A DNA stretch of 64,000 nucleotides from Erythrobacter litoralis (GCF_029760855.1 NZ_SOSI01000006.1:1-64000); one strand, 5' to 3'; positions 42,170 to 51,651 are shown, counted from the first letter of the stretch. Translations and numbers: made by a program. Notes: generated from the sequence alone by a model not told the origin.

Positions 42170-43408
42170 TTAGTCCTTCGCTCGAAATTCGGTCGGCAGC
42201 GGGGGCTCGGGCAGCTTGACCGGACCGTGCTCGCGACTTGCGACGAGAATGGTCGAGGTAGCGTGGATGTTGTCGATCCCCCGCTGATTGGTCCCACGAA
42301 GCTCCACCTCGATCAGTGGGCCAAGTACATCGTCCACACGCTTGTCGGTGATTTCACCGGTCATCCAGGTGAGGTCACCCATATAGTTGAAGCGGCGGAA
42401 TTCGAACTTGATCCGGTGGATCCAGGCATCGTCTCCCGCATAATTCGTCAGGAAATTGCTGACGTGGAATTGCCGGACCGGACCGATGTCATACATCATA
42501 CGTACGCCGACTTTTTCGGCTAGGTCCTTGTCCCAGTGAACACGCTGCAACGTATCCCACGCACCGAATTCATCGCGGGTGTAGAAGCCGCGCAGGGCTT
42601 TTCGATTTTCGTAGGCAAGACGATTGGGCCAATTCCCGTACACCAGCCAACCCGCCCCCATATGGAGGTTGAACAGGTCGGTGATGGTCAGCGGCCCCTT
42701 GACCATCTTCGGAAGGGAAGAGCCCACTTCGGCGTCTTCGTAATAGAGCGTATCGCCACCGCGGCGATATTCATTGTCATATGCCGCCTCGATCTCCGCC
42801 AGGTCTTCGTCGGTATAGGAAGCGGGCTCCTCCTTCGCGTACTTCGCCTTCTTGTCGCCGGACTTCTTTTTCCGCTCTGCATGGACAAACCAGTCGACCC
42901 CGCTGACTACGATACGATCGTCCTCGTCCCAAAGGTTTAGCCCGTTGGTTACGATGACCGAGCGCCCGGAAAACTCCGACTGCTTGTCCTCCACCGCCTT
43001 CACGTAGCGCGAACGGTATAGCTTGGTGCCGTCCTTGATCGGAGACCAGTAGAAGTTCTCACCACCGGAATGGTATAGTTGCACACCCCGAAGGGCCTTC
43101 GATGTGATTTTCGCTTCCTCCGGATCCATCACCGGATTGCGATTTACGCCCATACTTTTCTCGAAGGCAGGAGGGGCGATCACCCCTCCCCAACGGGTCG
43201 ATGCAGCGTAATCGGGATCGGTGAACAAGGGATTGTCGTCACCGATGCAATAGGCGAACCGACGCACCGCTTCATCGGAACAGCGGATGTTCCAGGGTTC
43301 GTCGATCGCACCAACCCGTAAGGTTGGGTTGGGGAAACCGATACGGCGGCGCATCAGATCGACTGACTCGTCGGTGATCTGGTTTCGGATCAGTCCATCA
43401 TCAGCCAT
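42170..43408 (-). CDS. FAS1-like/MaoC two-domain dehydratase
   Basis: 412 residues. The N-terminal FAS1-like dehydratase half has FAYCIGDDNPLFTDPDYAAS and VIAPPAFEKSMG; a lysine-rich linker (ERKKKSGDKKAKYAKEEPAS, about 178-197) leads to a second hotdog half with GPLTITDLFNLHMGAGWLVY and RGTNQRGIDNIHATSTILV. Likely hydrates or dehydrates a bulky enoyl-CoA. Longer than the usual single MaoC protein, so probably both hotdogs in one chain form the active site. First gene of its unit, operator 85 bases upstream. Confidence 0.87.
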   Translation of the reverse strand: MADDGLIRNQITDESVDLMRRRIGFPNPTLRVGAIDEPWNIRCSDEAVRRFAYCIGDDNPLFTDPDYAASTRWGGVIAPPAFEKSMGVNRNPVMDPEEAKITSKALRGVQLYHSGGENFYWSPIKDGTKLYRSRYVKAVEDKQSEFSGRSVIVTNGLNLWDEDDRIVVSGVDWFVHAERKKKSGDKKAKYAKEEPASYTDEDLAEIEAAYDNEYRRGGDTLYYEDAEVGSSLPKMVKGPLTITDLFNLHMGAGWLVYGNWPNRLAYENRKALRGFYTRDEFGAWDTLQRVHWDKDLAEKVGVRMMYDIGPVRQFHVSNFLTNYAGDDAWIHRIKFEFRRFNYMGDLTWMTGEITDKRVDDVLGPLIEVELRGTNQRGIDNIHATSTILVASREHGPVKLPEPPLPTEFRAKD

Positions 43409-43492
43409 TAAGATTCCTCAACCCCTTGTCTCGTTCGGCAGGATCGACAGATTTCCGCTGTGTCCAAGAGGTCGCGCCGGACGTCCCCGCCT

Positions 43493-43508
43493 TTTGAGAT
43501 ACCTCTTT
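43493..43508. promoter_or_regulatory. Candidate operator, 16-bp palindrome (MaoC-like unit copy)
   Basis: TTTGAGATACCTCTTT: 5 of 6 and 4 of 6 with the common ATAC centre. It lies 85 bases upstream of the minus-strand MaoC-like start, one of two copies in the 230-base divergent gap. Confidence 0.55.
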
Positions 43509-43605
43509 TACGCACATTGTCGGCGAGCGCAATATACTTACGGTCCAAATCGGTATGTAGCAGACCGAGGGAAATGGCGCTCTGGCGAGTTGCGCAGCAG
43601 AGTCT

Positions 43606-43621
43606 ATTGAGATACATCAAT
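43606..43621. promoter_or_regulatory. Candidate operator, 16-bp palindrome (ligase operon copy, plus strand)
   Basis: ATTGAGATACATCAAT: 6 of 6 and 5 of 6. It lies 17 to 32 bases upstream of the ligase, depending on which ATG is used; the close spacing favours the later ATG. Confidence 0.65.
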
Positions 43622-43638
43622 AGTGCCGGGCGAGTGGA

Positions 43639-45354
43639 ATGATGGAGAGGCGGATGGGAGAAAGTGTCGAAACCGGCGATGCGCTCGCGCTTTATCGCGC
43701 TTGTGCCGCAAAGTTGACTGCCCAAGGGTCACCGTTCGCCGTCAAGCAACCTGGTACAGCGAAGACTCGTCATTTCGCCGGGACCAAGCAAGCCCTTTTG
43801 GACATCGCCGATGCGAGCGAAGAGCGTTTTGGCCCACGCGCTTTCTTCGAGATCGAAGATATCCGCAAATCTTACGCCAAGGTCATGGAGGAATCGCGCA
43901 AGCTCGCAGCCTCGCTATCTGAGACGCACCGCATCCGGGAAGGAGAAGTCGTCGGTGTAGCAATGCGCAATAGCGCGCACTGGTTTACCGCGTTCTGGGC
44001 GATCCAAAGGCTGGGGGCGGTGGCGGCGCTACTAAACAGTCGCAGCAAAGGGCCCGAAATCGCGGCCAGTGCTGCTGACGTCGGAGCGAGACTGATCTTC
44101 GCAGACGAACGCTGCGCCGAAAGGTTGGATGATGAGACGGAAATACCGGTCATCGGCTTCCCCCAGATCGGCGATCTCATCGAAGCGGGTGAGGCGAATC
44201 ATATCGACGTCCGTGCCACAGGCGATGATCCCGCGATGATTCTGTTCACCTCGGGGACGACCGGTCGGCCCAAGGGCGCAACGATAAGTCACGCAAACAT
44301 TTGCAATGCAGCTCGCCAGCTTGAATACATCGGCGAATTGGGCATGACGATGGCGGCGGAGAGGCGCGGGATCTCGGTAGAACTGATCCGCCAGCATGCA
44401 CCGCCGGTTTCCCCCCTCCTGATAGTCCCGATGTTCCACATCTCCGGCGTTACGCAAATGATCTCGACCATGCAGGGCGGCGGGGTGCTTGCCGGGATGC
44501 GGCGCTGGGACCCGGCAGTGGCGATTGACCTCATCGAACGCAATAAGGTGACCCAAGTCTCGGGACCAAGCCTGGTCATGGCCGACCTTCTCGCTCAACC
44601 CAATGCTGCCGAGCGCATGAAGTCCGTCACCAGCATGGTTGTTGCAGGGCAAGCCAGCCCGATTGCGCTTACCAAGCGAATATACAAGGAGTTTCCTCAA
44701 GCGGGTCAGGCTGCTGGCTGGGGGATGACTGAACTCACCGGGACGGTGGCAAGTTGCTCAGGTCCTGTGTTCGCCGAGAACCCGGGAAAGGTCGGCGTCC
44801 CGTTGCCGCTCGTGGACATCGAGGTCCGCCGGTCGGACGGCTCCCCGGCAGATGTCGGCGAAGTAGGCGAACTCGTCGTACGTGGCCCCACGGTCATGTC
44901 TGGATACTGGGGGCTTGATGAAGCAACTGCCAAGACGTTCGACGGCGAGTGGCTGCTGACCGGCGACCTAGGCACAGTCGATGAACGCGGCATGCTCGCC
45001 ATTGTCGATCGAGCCAAGGACATGGTTATTAGCGCCGGCGAGAACATCTATTGCGCCGAGGTCGAACGGGTTCTTGCGATGGTCGATCATCACCACGAGG
45101 TCGCCCTGTTCGGCATTCCCGACGAGCGTCTGGGTGAACGGGCGATCGCGGCAATCGTTTTGGTTGATGGATGCGTGATGTCCCCGGATCCGGAGGCCGT
45201 GAAGAACCATGCGCGCGAGCATCTGGCAGACTACAAGGTGCCGACCGAGATCGTTTTCGACCTTGGCCCCCTGCCCCGCAACGTCACCGGAAAGGTAGAC
45301 AAGGCCGCGCTCAAACGGCTCTACGAAGAACGACACGCCGAACAGGCGGCCTGA
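43639..45354 (+). CDS. AMP-dependent acyl-CoA ligase
   Basis: 571 residues, ANL superfamily. MILFTSGTTGRPKGATISHA is the phosphate loop, AGWGMTELTGTVASCSG the A5 motif, EWLLTGDLGTVDERGMLAIV the hinge, DRAKDMVISAGENIYCAEVE the A8 block, and LPRNVTGKVDKAALKRLY holds the catalytic lysine. An N-terminal segment of about 40 residues precedes the core. Three ATGs are possible; the one at 43654 has GGAGAGG in front and leaves more room after the operator. First gene of a five-gene unit reaching to the ferredoxin. Confidence 0.92.
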   Translation: MMERRMGESVETGDALALYRACAAKLTAQGSPFAVKQPGTAKTRHFAGTKQALLDIADASEERFGPRAFFEIEDIRKSYAKVMEESRKLAASLSETHRIREGEVVGVAMRNSAHWFTAFWAIQRLGAVAALLNSRSKGPEIAASAADVGARLIFADERCAERLDDETEIPVIGFPQIGDLIEAGEANHIDVRATGDDPAMILFTSGTTGRPKGATISHANICNAARQLEYIGELGMTMAAERRGISVELIRQHAPPVSPLLIVPMFHISGVTQMISTMQGGGVLAGMRRWDPAVAIDLIERNKVTQVSGPSLVMADLLAQPNAAERMKSVTSMVVAGQASPIALTKRIYKEFPQAGQAAGWGMTELTGTVASCSGPVFAENPGKVGVPLPLVDIEVRRSDGSPADVGEVGELVVRGPTVMSGYWGLDEATAKTFDGEWLLTGDLGTVDERGMLAIVDRAKDMVISAGENIYCAEVERVLAMVDHHHEVALFGIPDERLGERAIAAIVLVDGCVMSPDPEAVKNHAREHLADYKVPTEIVFDLGPLPRNVTGKVDKAALKRLYEERHAEQAA

Positions 45355-45369
45355 GGGAGAGCCAATTAC

Positions 45370-46248
45370 ATGCCAATGCCCAAGGATATAGGCGTCATAG
45401 ACCTGATGCTCGGAATTCCCGTTTCCGAGGACAACAAGGAAATGTACGAGTTCCTCAAGCCCTTGCTGATGGACGAGCAGAGCCGGAAGATGTTCTCCAT
45501 GCCGGCGCAATACATGTTCAAGGATATTCCGCAGTCGGGAGGCGAAGAGGACAAGGTCGCCTGGGTCATCGGCGAGATGGACAAGCATGGTGTCGAGCGT
45601 GCGATGACCGGAATTTCGTCAGGAAACACCGACAGGATCGAGGCAGTCAGGCGCTTTCCTGAGCGATTCATGCTCAGCTACGAATGCAATCCAAATCGCG
45701 GTATGGACGAAGTGCGCGATATCCGTCGCCTCAAGCGCGATCACGGCATCGTGGCGGTGACCTGTTTCCCCGCCGGCATCAATCCGCAGGTGCCGATCAA
45801 CGACAAGCGCCTGTATCCAATTTACGCCACATGTGTGGAGGAAGGACTGCCCTTTTTTTGTACGACCGGCGTCTCCGGACCGCGCGTCCCCAGCATGTGC
45901 CAAAAAACCGAATTGATCGAAGAGGTCGTCTGGTTCTTTCCCGAACTCAAGTTTGTGATGCGGCACGGTGCTGAACCTTGGGAAGACTTGGCGGTCAAAC
46001 TCATGCTGAAGTATCCCAACCTCTACTATAGCACCTCCGCATTCGCACCGAAGCACTATCCCAAGTCCATCATCGACTTCGCGAACAAGCGCGGCAGCGA
46101 CAAGGTTCTTTACGCCGGATATTTTCCCATGGGCCTCAGTCTCGAACGGATTTTTGCCGAGCTCGAAAATGTGCCTTTTCGCGACGAGGTCTGGCCCAAG
46201 TTCCTGCGCGACAATGCGCTGAAGCTTTTCGGACTGGATGACGATTGA
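45370..46248 (+). CDS. Amidohydrolase_2-fold protein without the N-terminal HxH
   Basis: 292 residues, TIM-barrel family that includes ACMSD and gamma-resorcylate decarboxylase. Later family blocks are present: RFPERFMLSYECNPNRGMDE, LPFFCTTGVSG, LKFVMRHGAEPWEDLAVKLM and NLYYSTSAFAP. The first strand reads IGVIDLMLGIPVSED, so the Asp-x-His-x-His metal site is missing, and the usual SDYP block is AGYFPMG. Metal hydrolysis is therefore doubtful; a decarboxylase, lyase or binding role is possible. Between a ligase and a dehydrogenase pair; overlaps the next start (TGATG). Confidence 0.82.
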   Translation: MPMPKDIGVIDLMLGIPVSEDNKEMYEFLKPLLMDEQSRKMFSMPAQYMFKDIPQSGGEEDKVAWVIGEMDKHGVERAMTGISSGNTDRIEAVRRFPERFMLSYECNPNRGMDEVRDIRRLKRDHGIVAVTCFPAGINPQVPINDKRLYPIYATCVEEGLPFFCTTGVSGPRVPSMCQKTELIEEVVWFFPELKFVMRHGAEPWEDLAVKLMLKYPNLYYSTSAFAPKHYPKSIIDFANKRGSDKVLYAGYFPMGLSLERIFAELENVPFRDEVWPKFLRDNALKLFGLDDD

Positions 46249-47417
46249 TGGCCGATGACGACCTTGAGGCGTTCCGCGCCGATACGCGCGCGTGGCTGGA
46301 ACAAAATTGCCCTCCCGGAGCACGAGGCGTGCCCATGCGCCCCGAAAATTCGGTTTGGGGCGGACGGCGTCCCTATTGGCCGAGCGATGACCAAAGGCTC
46401 TGGATGGAACGTATGGCAGAGCGCGGCTGGACCGTTCCGGATTGGCCAAAGGAATATGGCGGAGGCGGGTTGAGCAAAGCCGAGGCGGCCATATTGGCGC
46501 AGGAACTAAAGCGCATCGATGCGGCGTCACCGCTGCAAAGCCTTGGGATCTGGATGCTCGGCCCAGCTCTTCTTGAGTTCGGGACCGAAGAACAAAAGCG
46601 CAAATACCTTCCCGACATCGCAAACGGACGGGTGCGTTGGGCGCAAGGGTATTCGGAACCTGGTGCCGGGTCCGATCTCGCGGGCGTTCAGACGCGCGGG
46701 GAATTACGCGACAGAAATTGGGTAGTTAATGGCCAGAAAATCTGGACCACCTATGGCGACAAGTGCGACATGATCTTCGCGCTGGTCCGGACGGAACCGG
46801 ATGCCCCGAAACATCTTGGCATCAGTTTTCTCCTCTTGGACATGGACCAGAAAGGTGTGACGACCCGTCCGATCGAATTGATCAACGGGGACGCGCATTT
46901 TTGTGAGACGTTCTTCGACAATGCAGTGACAAATTCCGAGAACATCGTCGGCGAAAGGGGACAGGGCTGGAGCGTTGCGAAATTCCTGCTCGGGCATGAG
47001 CGCGCCATGATTGGTCAGGCGTCGGGTGCCGGAATGGGAAAGCCCCTCGAACAGGTTGCGAAAGACACCTTGGGCGTCAGCGGTCTTCGGGCCGAACCGG
47101 CGTTGCGACAGGAAGTCGTCGACAATCTCATCGATAGCTGGGTTATGCAGATCGCAATGGAACGGATGCGCGATCAGGCCAAGGCGCGCGAAATGAACCC
47201 GCACACCCCATCGGTACTCAAGCTGGTTGGAACCGAGCTCAACTATGCACGCACCGAGCTGATCGGTGCACTGACAGGGACCGATACACTGACAATGGAT
47301 GATGCCGACACCGTCCGCTGGCTGTCCGCGCCGGCGAATTGCATCGCTGGCGGTTCCAACGAGATCCAGCTCAACATTCTAGCCAAGCGCGCGCTTGAAT
47401 TGCCGGAGCACAAATAA
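46248..47417 (+). CDS. Acyl-CoA dehydrogenase, FAD-binding subunit of a pair
   Basis: 389 residues. GWTVPDWPKEYGGGGLSKAE, WAQGYSEPGAGSDLAGVQTR, VNGQKIWTTYGDKCDMIF and the C-terminal AGGSNEIQLNILAKRALELP define a complete flavin-binding subunit of the FadE type without the YEGT glutamate. Stop and next start share one base (TAATG), so it is made together with the following small subunit. Second such pair in the window; the first is on the minus strand at 36780-39067. Confidence 0.91.
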   Translation: MADDDLEAFRADTRAWLEQNCPPGARGVPMRPENSVWGGRRPYWPSDDQRLWMERMAERGWTVPDWPKEYGGGGLSKAEAAILAQELKRIDAASPLQSLGIWMLGPALLEFGTEEQKRKYLPDIANGRVRWAQGYSEPGAGSDLAGVQTRGELRDRNWVVNGQKIWTTYGDKCDMIFALVRTEPDAPKHLGISFLLLDMDQKGVTTRPIELINGDAHFCETFFDNAVTNSENIVGERGQGWSVAKFLLGHERAMIGQASGAGMGKPLEQVAKDTLGVSGLRAEPALRQEVVDNLIDSWVMQIAMERMRDQAKAREMNPHTPSVLKLVGTELNYARTELIGALTGTDTLTMDDADTVRWLSAPANCIAGGSNEIQLNILAKRALELPEHK

Positions 47418-48514
47418 TGGCACTGGTTCTCACCGAAGACGAAACCATGCTTGCAGATGCAGCCCGCGGATTGCTCGACCGCTTGGCTCCGGTCACTGCC
47501 TTCCGGACACTTCGCGATAGCACCGACACGCTGCGCTATGATCCTGCGCTGCTGAATTCCCTCGCCGAGAATGGATTGGTTGCCCCAAACATCCCGGAGG
47601 AAAATGGCGGCGTAGGAATGGGTGTGGCAGCCGCCGGCGTTATCATCGAAATGGCAGCCCACAATCTCACGGCTGCACCGCTAGTCAGCGCAGCAATGGC
47701 TGCCGAACTGATCGCCCGCCTTGGGACAGACGACCAGCGCGATAAACTTCTTCCGGCCCTGATTTCAGGCGAACTGGTTGTAGCATGCGCATTTGAAGAG
47801 GCGTCCCGTCACGACCCTTCCCTGCTCGATACGACCGCCCGCAATGATACGCTATCTGGCGACAAGACTGCCGTTATCGACGGCATAGGAGCCTCGCACA
47901 TGCTTGTTTCGGCTAAGGATGGAGACGCGACGCGCCTCTTCCTTGTCGATACCTCGGTCGAGGGCTGCCATGTCGAGCCGATACAGACGATCGACGGGCG
48001 CAATTTCGCATCCGTTGTCCTCAAGGGCGCGAGGGGTGAACCTGTCGGACAAGGCGACGTATCGGAAGCGATTTCAATGGCGCTGGATATCGGACGCGCA
48101 CTTCTCGCTGCCGAACTCCTCGGCATCAGCGACCAGGCCTTCACGATGACGGTCTCTTACCTAAAGGAGCGCAAGCAGTTCGACCGTGTAATCGGAACCT
48201 ATCAGGCGCTTCAGCATCGGACTGCCCGGTTGTACGCAAGGCTTGATCTCGCACGCGGAGTTGTACTGAAGGCACTTCGCTCGATCGACTCCGGCAGCGA
48301 GGACGCGTCCCAGCTAGCAAGTCTCTCAAAGTGTGTGATGACACGCCTTTCGCGCGATGTCCTTGCCGAAGCGGTGCAGATGCATGGCGGCATCGGCGTT
48401 ACCGACGAATTCGATCTCGGCCTCTATTTCAAGCGCGCCAGAGTTGCAGGCAGTCTTCTGGGCGACGATCGCTTCCATGCGGAACGCCTTGCACAGCTCC
48501 GCTGGCAACTTTGA
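47417..48514 (+). CDS. Acyl-CoA dehydrogenase, small/beta-type subunit of a pair
   Basis: 365 residues. [40 protein letters not shown] and [20 protein letters not shown] show the fold, but the region where the flavin/substrate loop (EPxAGSD) belongs reads [19 protein letters not shown], and the C-terminus stops at [14 protein letters not shown] without a catalytic glutamate segment. Most likely an inactive-site partner forming a heteromer with the preceding protein, as described for alpha/beta acyl-CoA dehydrogenases acting on steroid side chains. Confidence 0.88.
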   Translation: MALVLTEDETMLADAARGLLDRLAPVTAFRTLRDSTDTLRYDPALLNSLAENGLVAPNIPEENGGVGMGVAAAGVIIEMAAHNLTAAPLVSAAMAAELIARLGTDDQRDKLLPALISGELVVACAFEEASRHDPSLLDTTARNDTLSGDKTAVIDGIGASHMLVSAKDGDATRLFLVDTSVEGCHVEPIQTIDGRNFASVVLKGARGEPVGQGDVSEAISMALDIGRALLAAELLGISDQAFTMTVSYLKERKQFDRVIGTYQALQHRTARLYARLDLARGVVLKALRSIDSGSEDASQLASLSKCVMTRLSRDVLAEAVQMHGGIGVTDEFDLGLYFKRARVAGSLLGDDRFHAERLAQLRWQL

Positions 48515-48552
48515 CCCCCCAAAACAAACGAAACGACAGGAACCCACTCAGT

Positions 48553-48870
48553 ATGCCAAGACTGATCGTGATCAACCGAGACGGTGCGCGGACCGAAATC
48601 GAGGCGGAGCCTGACCAGACGGTAATGGAGGTTATCCGCGATGCAGGGTTCGACGAGCTCCTCGCCCTGTGTGGCGGATGCTGCTCCTGCGCAACGTGCC
48701 ATGTGCATGTCGATCCTGCGCATTTCGGCAAGCTCGGAAAGATGAATGAAGATGAGGACGATTTGCTCGAAAGCAGCGACCACCGTACGCCGTACTCCCG
48801 TCTCTCCTGCCAGCTGAACGTCTCCGATATCCCCGAAGGTCTCGAGGTGACCATCGCTCCTGAAGATTGA
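48553..48870 (+). CDS. [2Fe-2S] ferredoxin, adrenodoxin type
   Basis: 105 residues. Cluster ligands C40, C46, C49 and C86 fit C-x5-C-x2-C-x36-C exactly ([12 protein letters not shown] ... LSCQL), the vertebrate-type/adrenodoxin spacing used by proteins that serve P450s and some Rieske oxygenases. No ferredoxin reductase or P450 is in the window, so its partner is either the Rieske oxygenase at 50533 or an unlinked enzyme. ATG preceded by CAGGAA. Ends the five-gene ligase unit, four bases before the convergent SDR. Confidence 0.92.
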   Translation: MPRLIVINRDGARTEIEAEPDQTVMEVIRDAGFDELLALCGGCCSCATCHVHVDPAHFGKLGKMNEDEDDLLESSDHRTPYSRLSCQLNVSDIPEGLEVTIAPED

Positions 48871-48874
48871 TCCG

Positions 48875-49627
48875 TCAGTCTGGCTTTCGCTGTCGGCGCA
48901 CGTTCTTGCGCATGAAATTGGGGAAGTAGCGGACAAGCCGCCAGGTCATCCGGGCTTTACCGCCTACTGGATGGTGCAGTTTATCCGAGTGGACAGCATT
49001 CCAGATCGCCTGTGCAGGGACTTCGGCACCGTGCACACCGAGGTTGCCCATATCGTCCTTGATTGATGCATTCCGGCCCTTACCGGGCGCATCGACCATT
49101 GAAGTCTGCGTAAACCACGGCATGACACAGCGCACTTCGATGGCGTGCTGAACCCATTCGCCATCAAGTGCTTCGCTAAGGCCTTTCACCCCCGCCTTGG
49201 TCGCCGTGTAGGCTGCAAGCCGTGGACCGCCATAAAGCGCGCCAGCGGATGCAACATTAACGAGCACTGGGCGCTGTCCTCGCTTGAGGTATGGAAGCGC
49301 GATGCGGGCTCCGTTCAGTACTCCCTTGAGATTAACATCGACGATCAGATCGGTGTCCTCGCCCGAGATATCTTCCAACAATCCATAGCGAACCACACCC
49401 GCATTATTGACCAGTACATCTAGGCCCCCTTCTCCGCAGAACCCTGCCAGTGCGTCTTGCCACGACCGCCGCTCTCTCACATCGAGCAGAAAGCTTTCGA
49501 CACCTATCTCGTCGGGCCCATCCACCACATCACCGACACCGACCCGCCACCCCTTGTCACGAAACAGTTTCGCCGTCTCCAGGCCAATGCCCGCGGCTCC
49601 GCCGGTGACAAAGATCGACCGTGTCAC
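48875..49627 (-). CDS. Short-chain dehydrogenase/reductase
   Basis: 250 residues. Cofactor loop FVTGGAAGIGLETA, NNAG block LVNNAGVVRYG, active site ASAGALYGGPRLAAYTATKA with the Tyr-x-x-x-Lys pair; the C-terminal basic tail NFMRKNVRRQRKPD may touch the membrane. GTG start overlaps the preceding SDR stop (GTGA). Second gene of a two-SDR unit; probably oxidises a hydroxyl introduced upstream in the pathway. Confidence 0.91.
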   Translation of the reverse strand: MTRSIFVTGGAAGIGLETAKLFRDKGWRVGVGDVVDGPDEIGVESFLLDVRERRSWQDALAGFCGEGGLDVLVNNAGVVRYGLLEDISGEDTDLIVDVNLKGVLNGARIALPYLKRGQRPVLVNVASAGALYGGPRLAAYTATKAGVKGLSEALDGEWVQHAIEVRCVMPWFTQTSMVDAPGKGRNASIKDDMGNLGVHGAEVPAQAIWNAVHSDKLHHPVGGKARMTWRLVRYFPNFMRKNVRRQRKPD

Positions 49628-50421
49628 TGTCCGGCTCCCGCCAACGCCTTCTGCATGACTGCCATATTATTGGGCTGCCCCGTTTCCGCCGTCTTCCCGC
49701 CATCCACGACCAATGCGTGGCCCGTTATGAAGCTGGCCCGATCACTCGCGAGAAAGCAGATTGCCTCAGCAATTTCTTCCGGTTGCGCACCGCGGCCCAT
49801 GGGCACGCTCTCGGTGAATGCCTGCGCTATTGGTGGTGGCATCTGGGACGTCAAGGCGGTCAGGACGTAGCCCGGACAGACCGAGTTCACCCGCACGCCG
49901 TCACGCGCATAGTCGACCGCCAGGTTGCGGGTCAGGTTGATAACGCCTGCCTTGGCGCTGTTGTAAGCGGTGAAGCCATAGTCGCCGCCAAGTCCGGAAA
50001 TCGACGCCGTATTGACGATGTTGCCCTTCGATTCGACCAAGTGCGGCAGTGCCTTGCGGCAAGCGTAGAACACGGCATCGAGGTCAATGGCATGGACCCG
50101 GCGCCAAGTTTCAGGATCGGTATCGACTGCGCGTCCAAAAGAACCGATCCCAGCATTGTTGAGGAGGATATCGAGCCCTCCCAAACGAGCAACGGCGACT
50201 GCGACCATCTCTTCAGCCGGGCCTCGTTGCGACAGGTCAGCAACAAAGGTGGAAAGTTCACCTCCGACCTCTTCGCTCAAAGCTCTTAGACCGCTCTCGT
50301 CTACATCGACAGCCACAACCCGGGCGCCTTCGCGAATAAGTTGCGCAGTACAGGCCTTACCGATCCCGCTCGCTGCACCTGTCAGGAGAACCCGTTTGCT
50401 GTTGAACTCACCCCTGGTCAT
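49624..50421 (-). CDS. Short-chain dehydrogenase/reductase
   Basis: 265 residues, classical SDR. LLTGAASGIGKACTAQLIRE with VVAVDVDESG (aspartate at the end of strand two, NAD preference), LNNAGIGSFG, ASISGLGGDYGFTAYNSAKA, and the PG-motif VCPGYVLTALTSQM. A CGGAGCGG ribosome site precedes the ATG. First gene of the minus unit, sharing a perfect-arm operator with the divergent Rieske operon, so the hydroxylase and a following dehydrogenase would be induced together. Confidence 0.92.
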   Translation of the reverse strand: MTRGEFNSKRVLLTGAASGIGKACTAQLIREGARVVAVDVDESGLRALSEEVGGELSTFVADLSQRGPAEEMVAVAVARLGGLDILLNNAGIGSFGRAVDTDPETWRRVHAIDLDAVFYACRKALPHLVESKGNIVNTASISGLGGDYGFTAYNSAKAGVINLTRNLAVDYARDGVRVNSVCPGYVLTALTSQMPPPIAQAFTESVPMGRGAQPEEIAEAICFLASDRASFITGHALVVDGGKTAETGQPNNMAVMQKALAGAGQ

Positions 50422-50464
50422 CGATCCGCTCCGTTTTCCATTGCCTTTCGCATCGTAAGGACCT

Positions 50465-50480
50465 ATTGAGATAACTCAAT
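50465..50480. promoter_or_regulatory. Candidate operator, 16-bp palindrome (SDR / Rieske copy)
   Basis: ATTGAGATAACTCAAT: both arms perfect. It lies in the divergent gap, 44 bases from the SDR ATG and 52 from the Rieske ATG. Confidence 0.75.
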
Positions 50481-50532
50481 TGAAAAACGCCGACTGATGA
50501 GTCGTCGGCCAAGATTGGATGCGGAGACCAGG

Positions 50533-51651
50533 ATGACCCCGACCAGCGACGCCCAGCTGAAGGCTGAAGCAGAAGCCAAGCCTCAGAAAACGGCGACGGA
50601 TGCGTATCTCGGCGAATTGACTGGGGAAGAGCTGCTTATCTGGCGCATGGCTGACCTGCCGAACAGGCCTTCGGCGGACGAACGCAATATGCAGACCGAA
50701 TTCATGATGGGTTGGTACTGCGTCTGCTATTCACATGATCTTGAAGTCGGACAGGTTCGCCCTGCCCGCTATTTCGCTCAGGATCTCGCGATCTGGCGCG
50801 GGGAGGATGGTGAGGCCCGGGTGATCAATGCCTATTGCGCGCACTATGGCGCCAATCTGGCCGTCGGCGGTAAAGTTCATGGCAATCTGCTGGAATGCCC
50901 GTTCCATGCGTGGCGCTGGAACGAGAAAGGGGCTTGCGAGGATATTCCTTACTCACGAGCGATCCCCCCCAAGGCAAAGCGCGACAATTGTATTCCCAGT
51001 TGGCCCGTACGCGAAGTCAACGGAATGGTCATGGTCTGGTATCATCCGGAGAAGGCCGCGCCGCAGTGGGAACCTGCAACATTCGAAGAAGCAGGCGACG
51101 ATAGCTGGACCGATTTCCGCACCTACGAATGGCATGTCTATTCGGCGATGGAGAACATTGCCGACAACGCGGTCGACGTCAGCCATTTCAAATATGTGCA
51201 CGGTGCCAAGAGCGTGCCGGACTACGAATTCAAGTTCGACGGCATTCGCCGGATCATCACATCCTATTTGAAGATGCATACGCCGCGCGGCGAGATCGAC
51301 GGAGTTATTGAATCCGTCACGGTTGGTCCGGGCCAGGGTTATGTCCGCTTCTCGGGGATTACCGATACCGTCATGATGACCGGCACCTGTCCCGTCGATC
51401 GCGACATAACCCACAACCGGATGGCATTCACCCAGCCCAAGGCCAATGTCGATGGACCGACCGCTGGCCTCACCAAGGCCATCGTGAAAGACATCACCCG
51501 ACAGTTCGACCAGGATAAGGTCATCCTCGATCGCCACGTGCGCAAGGACCCGCCAATGGTATGCGAAGGTGACGGTCCATTCGGCCGCAACCGTGTCTAC
51601 TACAAGCAGTTCTACGCCAGTCATAACAAAGACAAGCCGGAAGCGGCTTGA
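50533..51651 (+). CDS. Rieske non-heme iron oxygenase, KshA-like
   Basis: 372 residues. Rieske [2Fe-2S] ligands C102-x-H104 and C122-x2-H125 (YCAHYGANLA, ECPFHAWRW), mononuclear iron site D215, H218, H223 in ADNAVDVSHFKYVHG. The block VMVWYHPEKAAPQWE and the end KDPPMVCEGDGPFGRNRVYY resemble the oxygenase of 3-ketosteroid 9alpha-hydroxylase. Monohydroxylates an alicyclic or steroid-like substrate. The ATG at 50533 follows GGAGACCAGG; the upstream ATG at 50497 has no ribosome site. No KshB-type reductase is nearby. Confidence 0.9.
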   Translation: MTPTSDAQLKAEAEAKPQKTATDAYLGELTGEELLIWRMADLPNRPSADERNMQTEFMMGWYCVCYSHDLEVGQVRPARYFAQDLAIWRGEDGEARVINAYCAHYGANLAVGGKVHGNLLECPFHAWRWNEKGACEDIPYSRAIPPKAKRDNCIPSWPVREVNGMVMVWYHPEKAAPQWEPATFEEAGDDSWTDFRTYEWHVYSAMENIADNAVDVSHFKYVHGAKSVPDYEFKFDGIRRIITSYLKMHTPRGEIDGVIESVTVGPGQGYVRFSGITDTVMMTGTCPVDRDITHNRMAFTQPKANVDGPTAGLTKAIVKDITRQFDQDKVILDRHVRKDPPMVCEGDGPFGRNRVYYKQFYASHNKDKPEAA

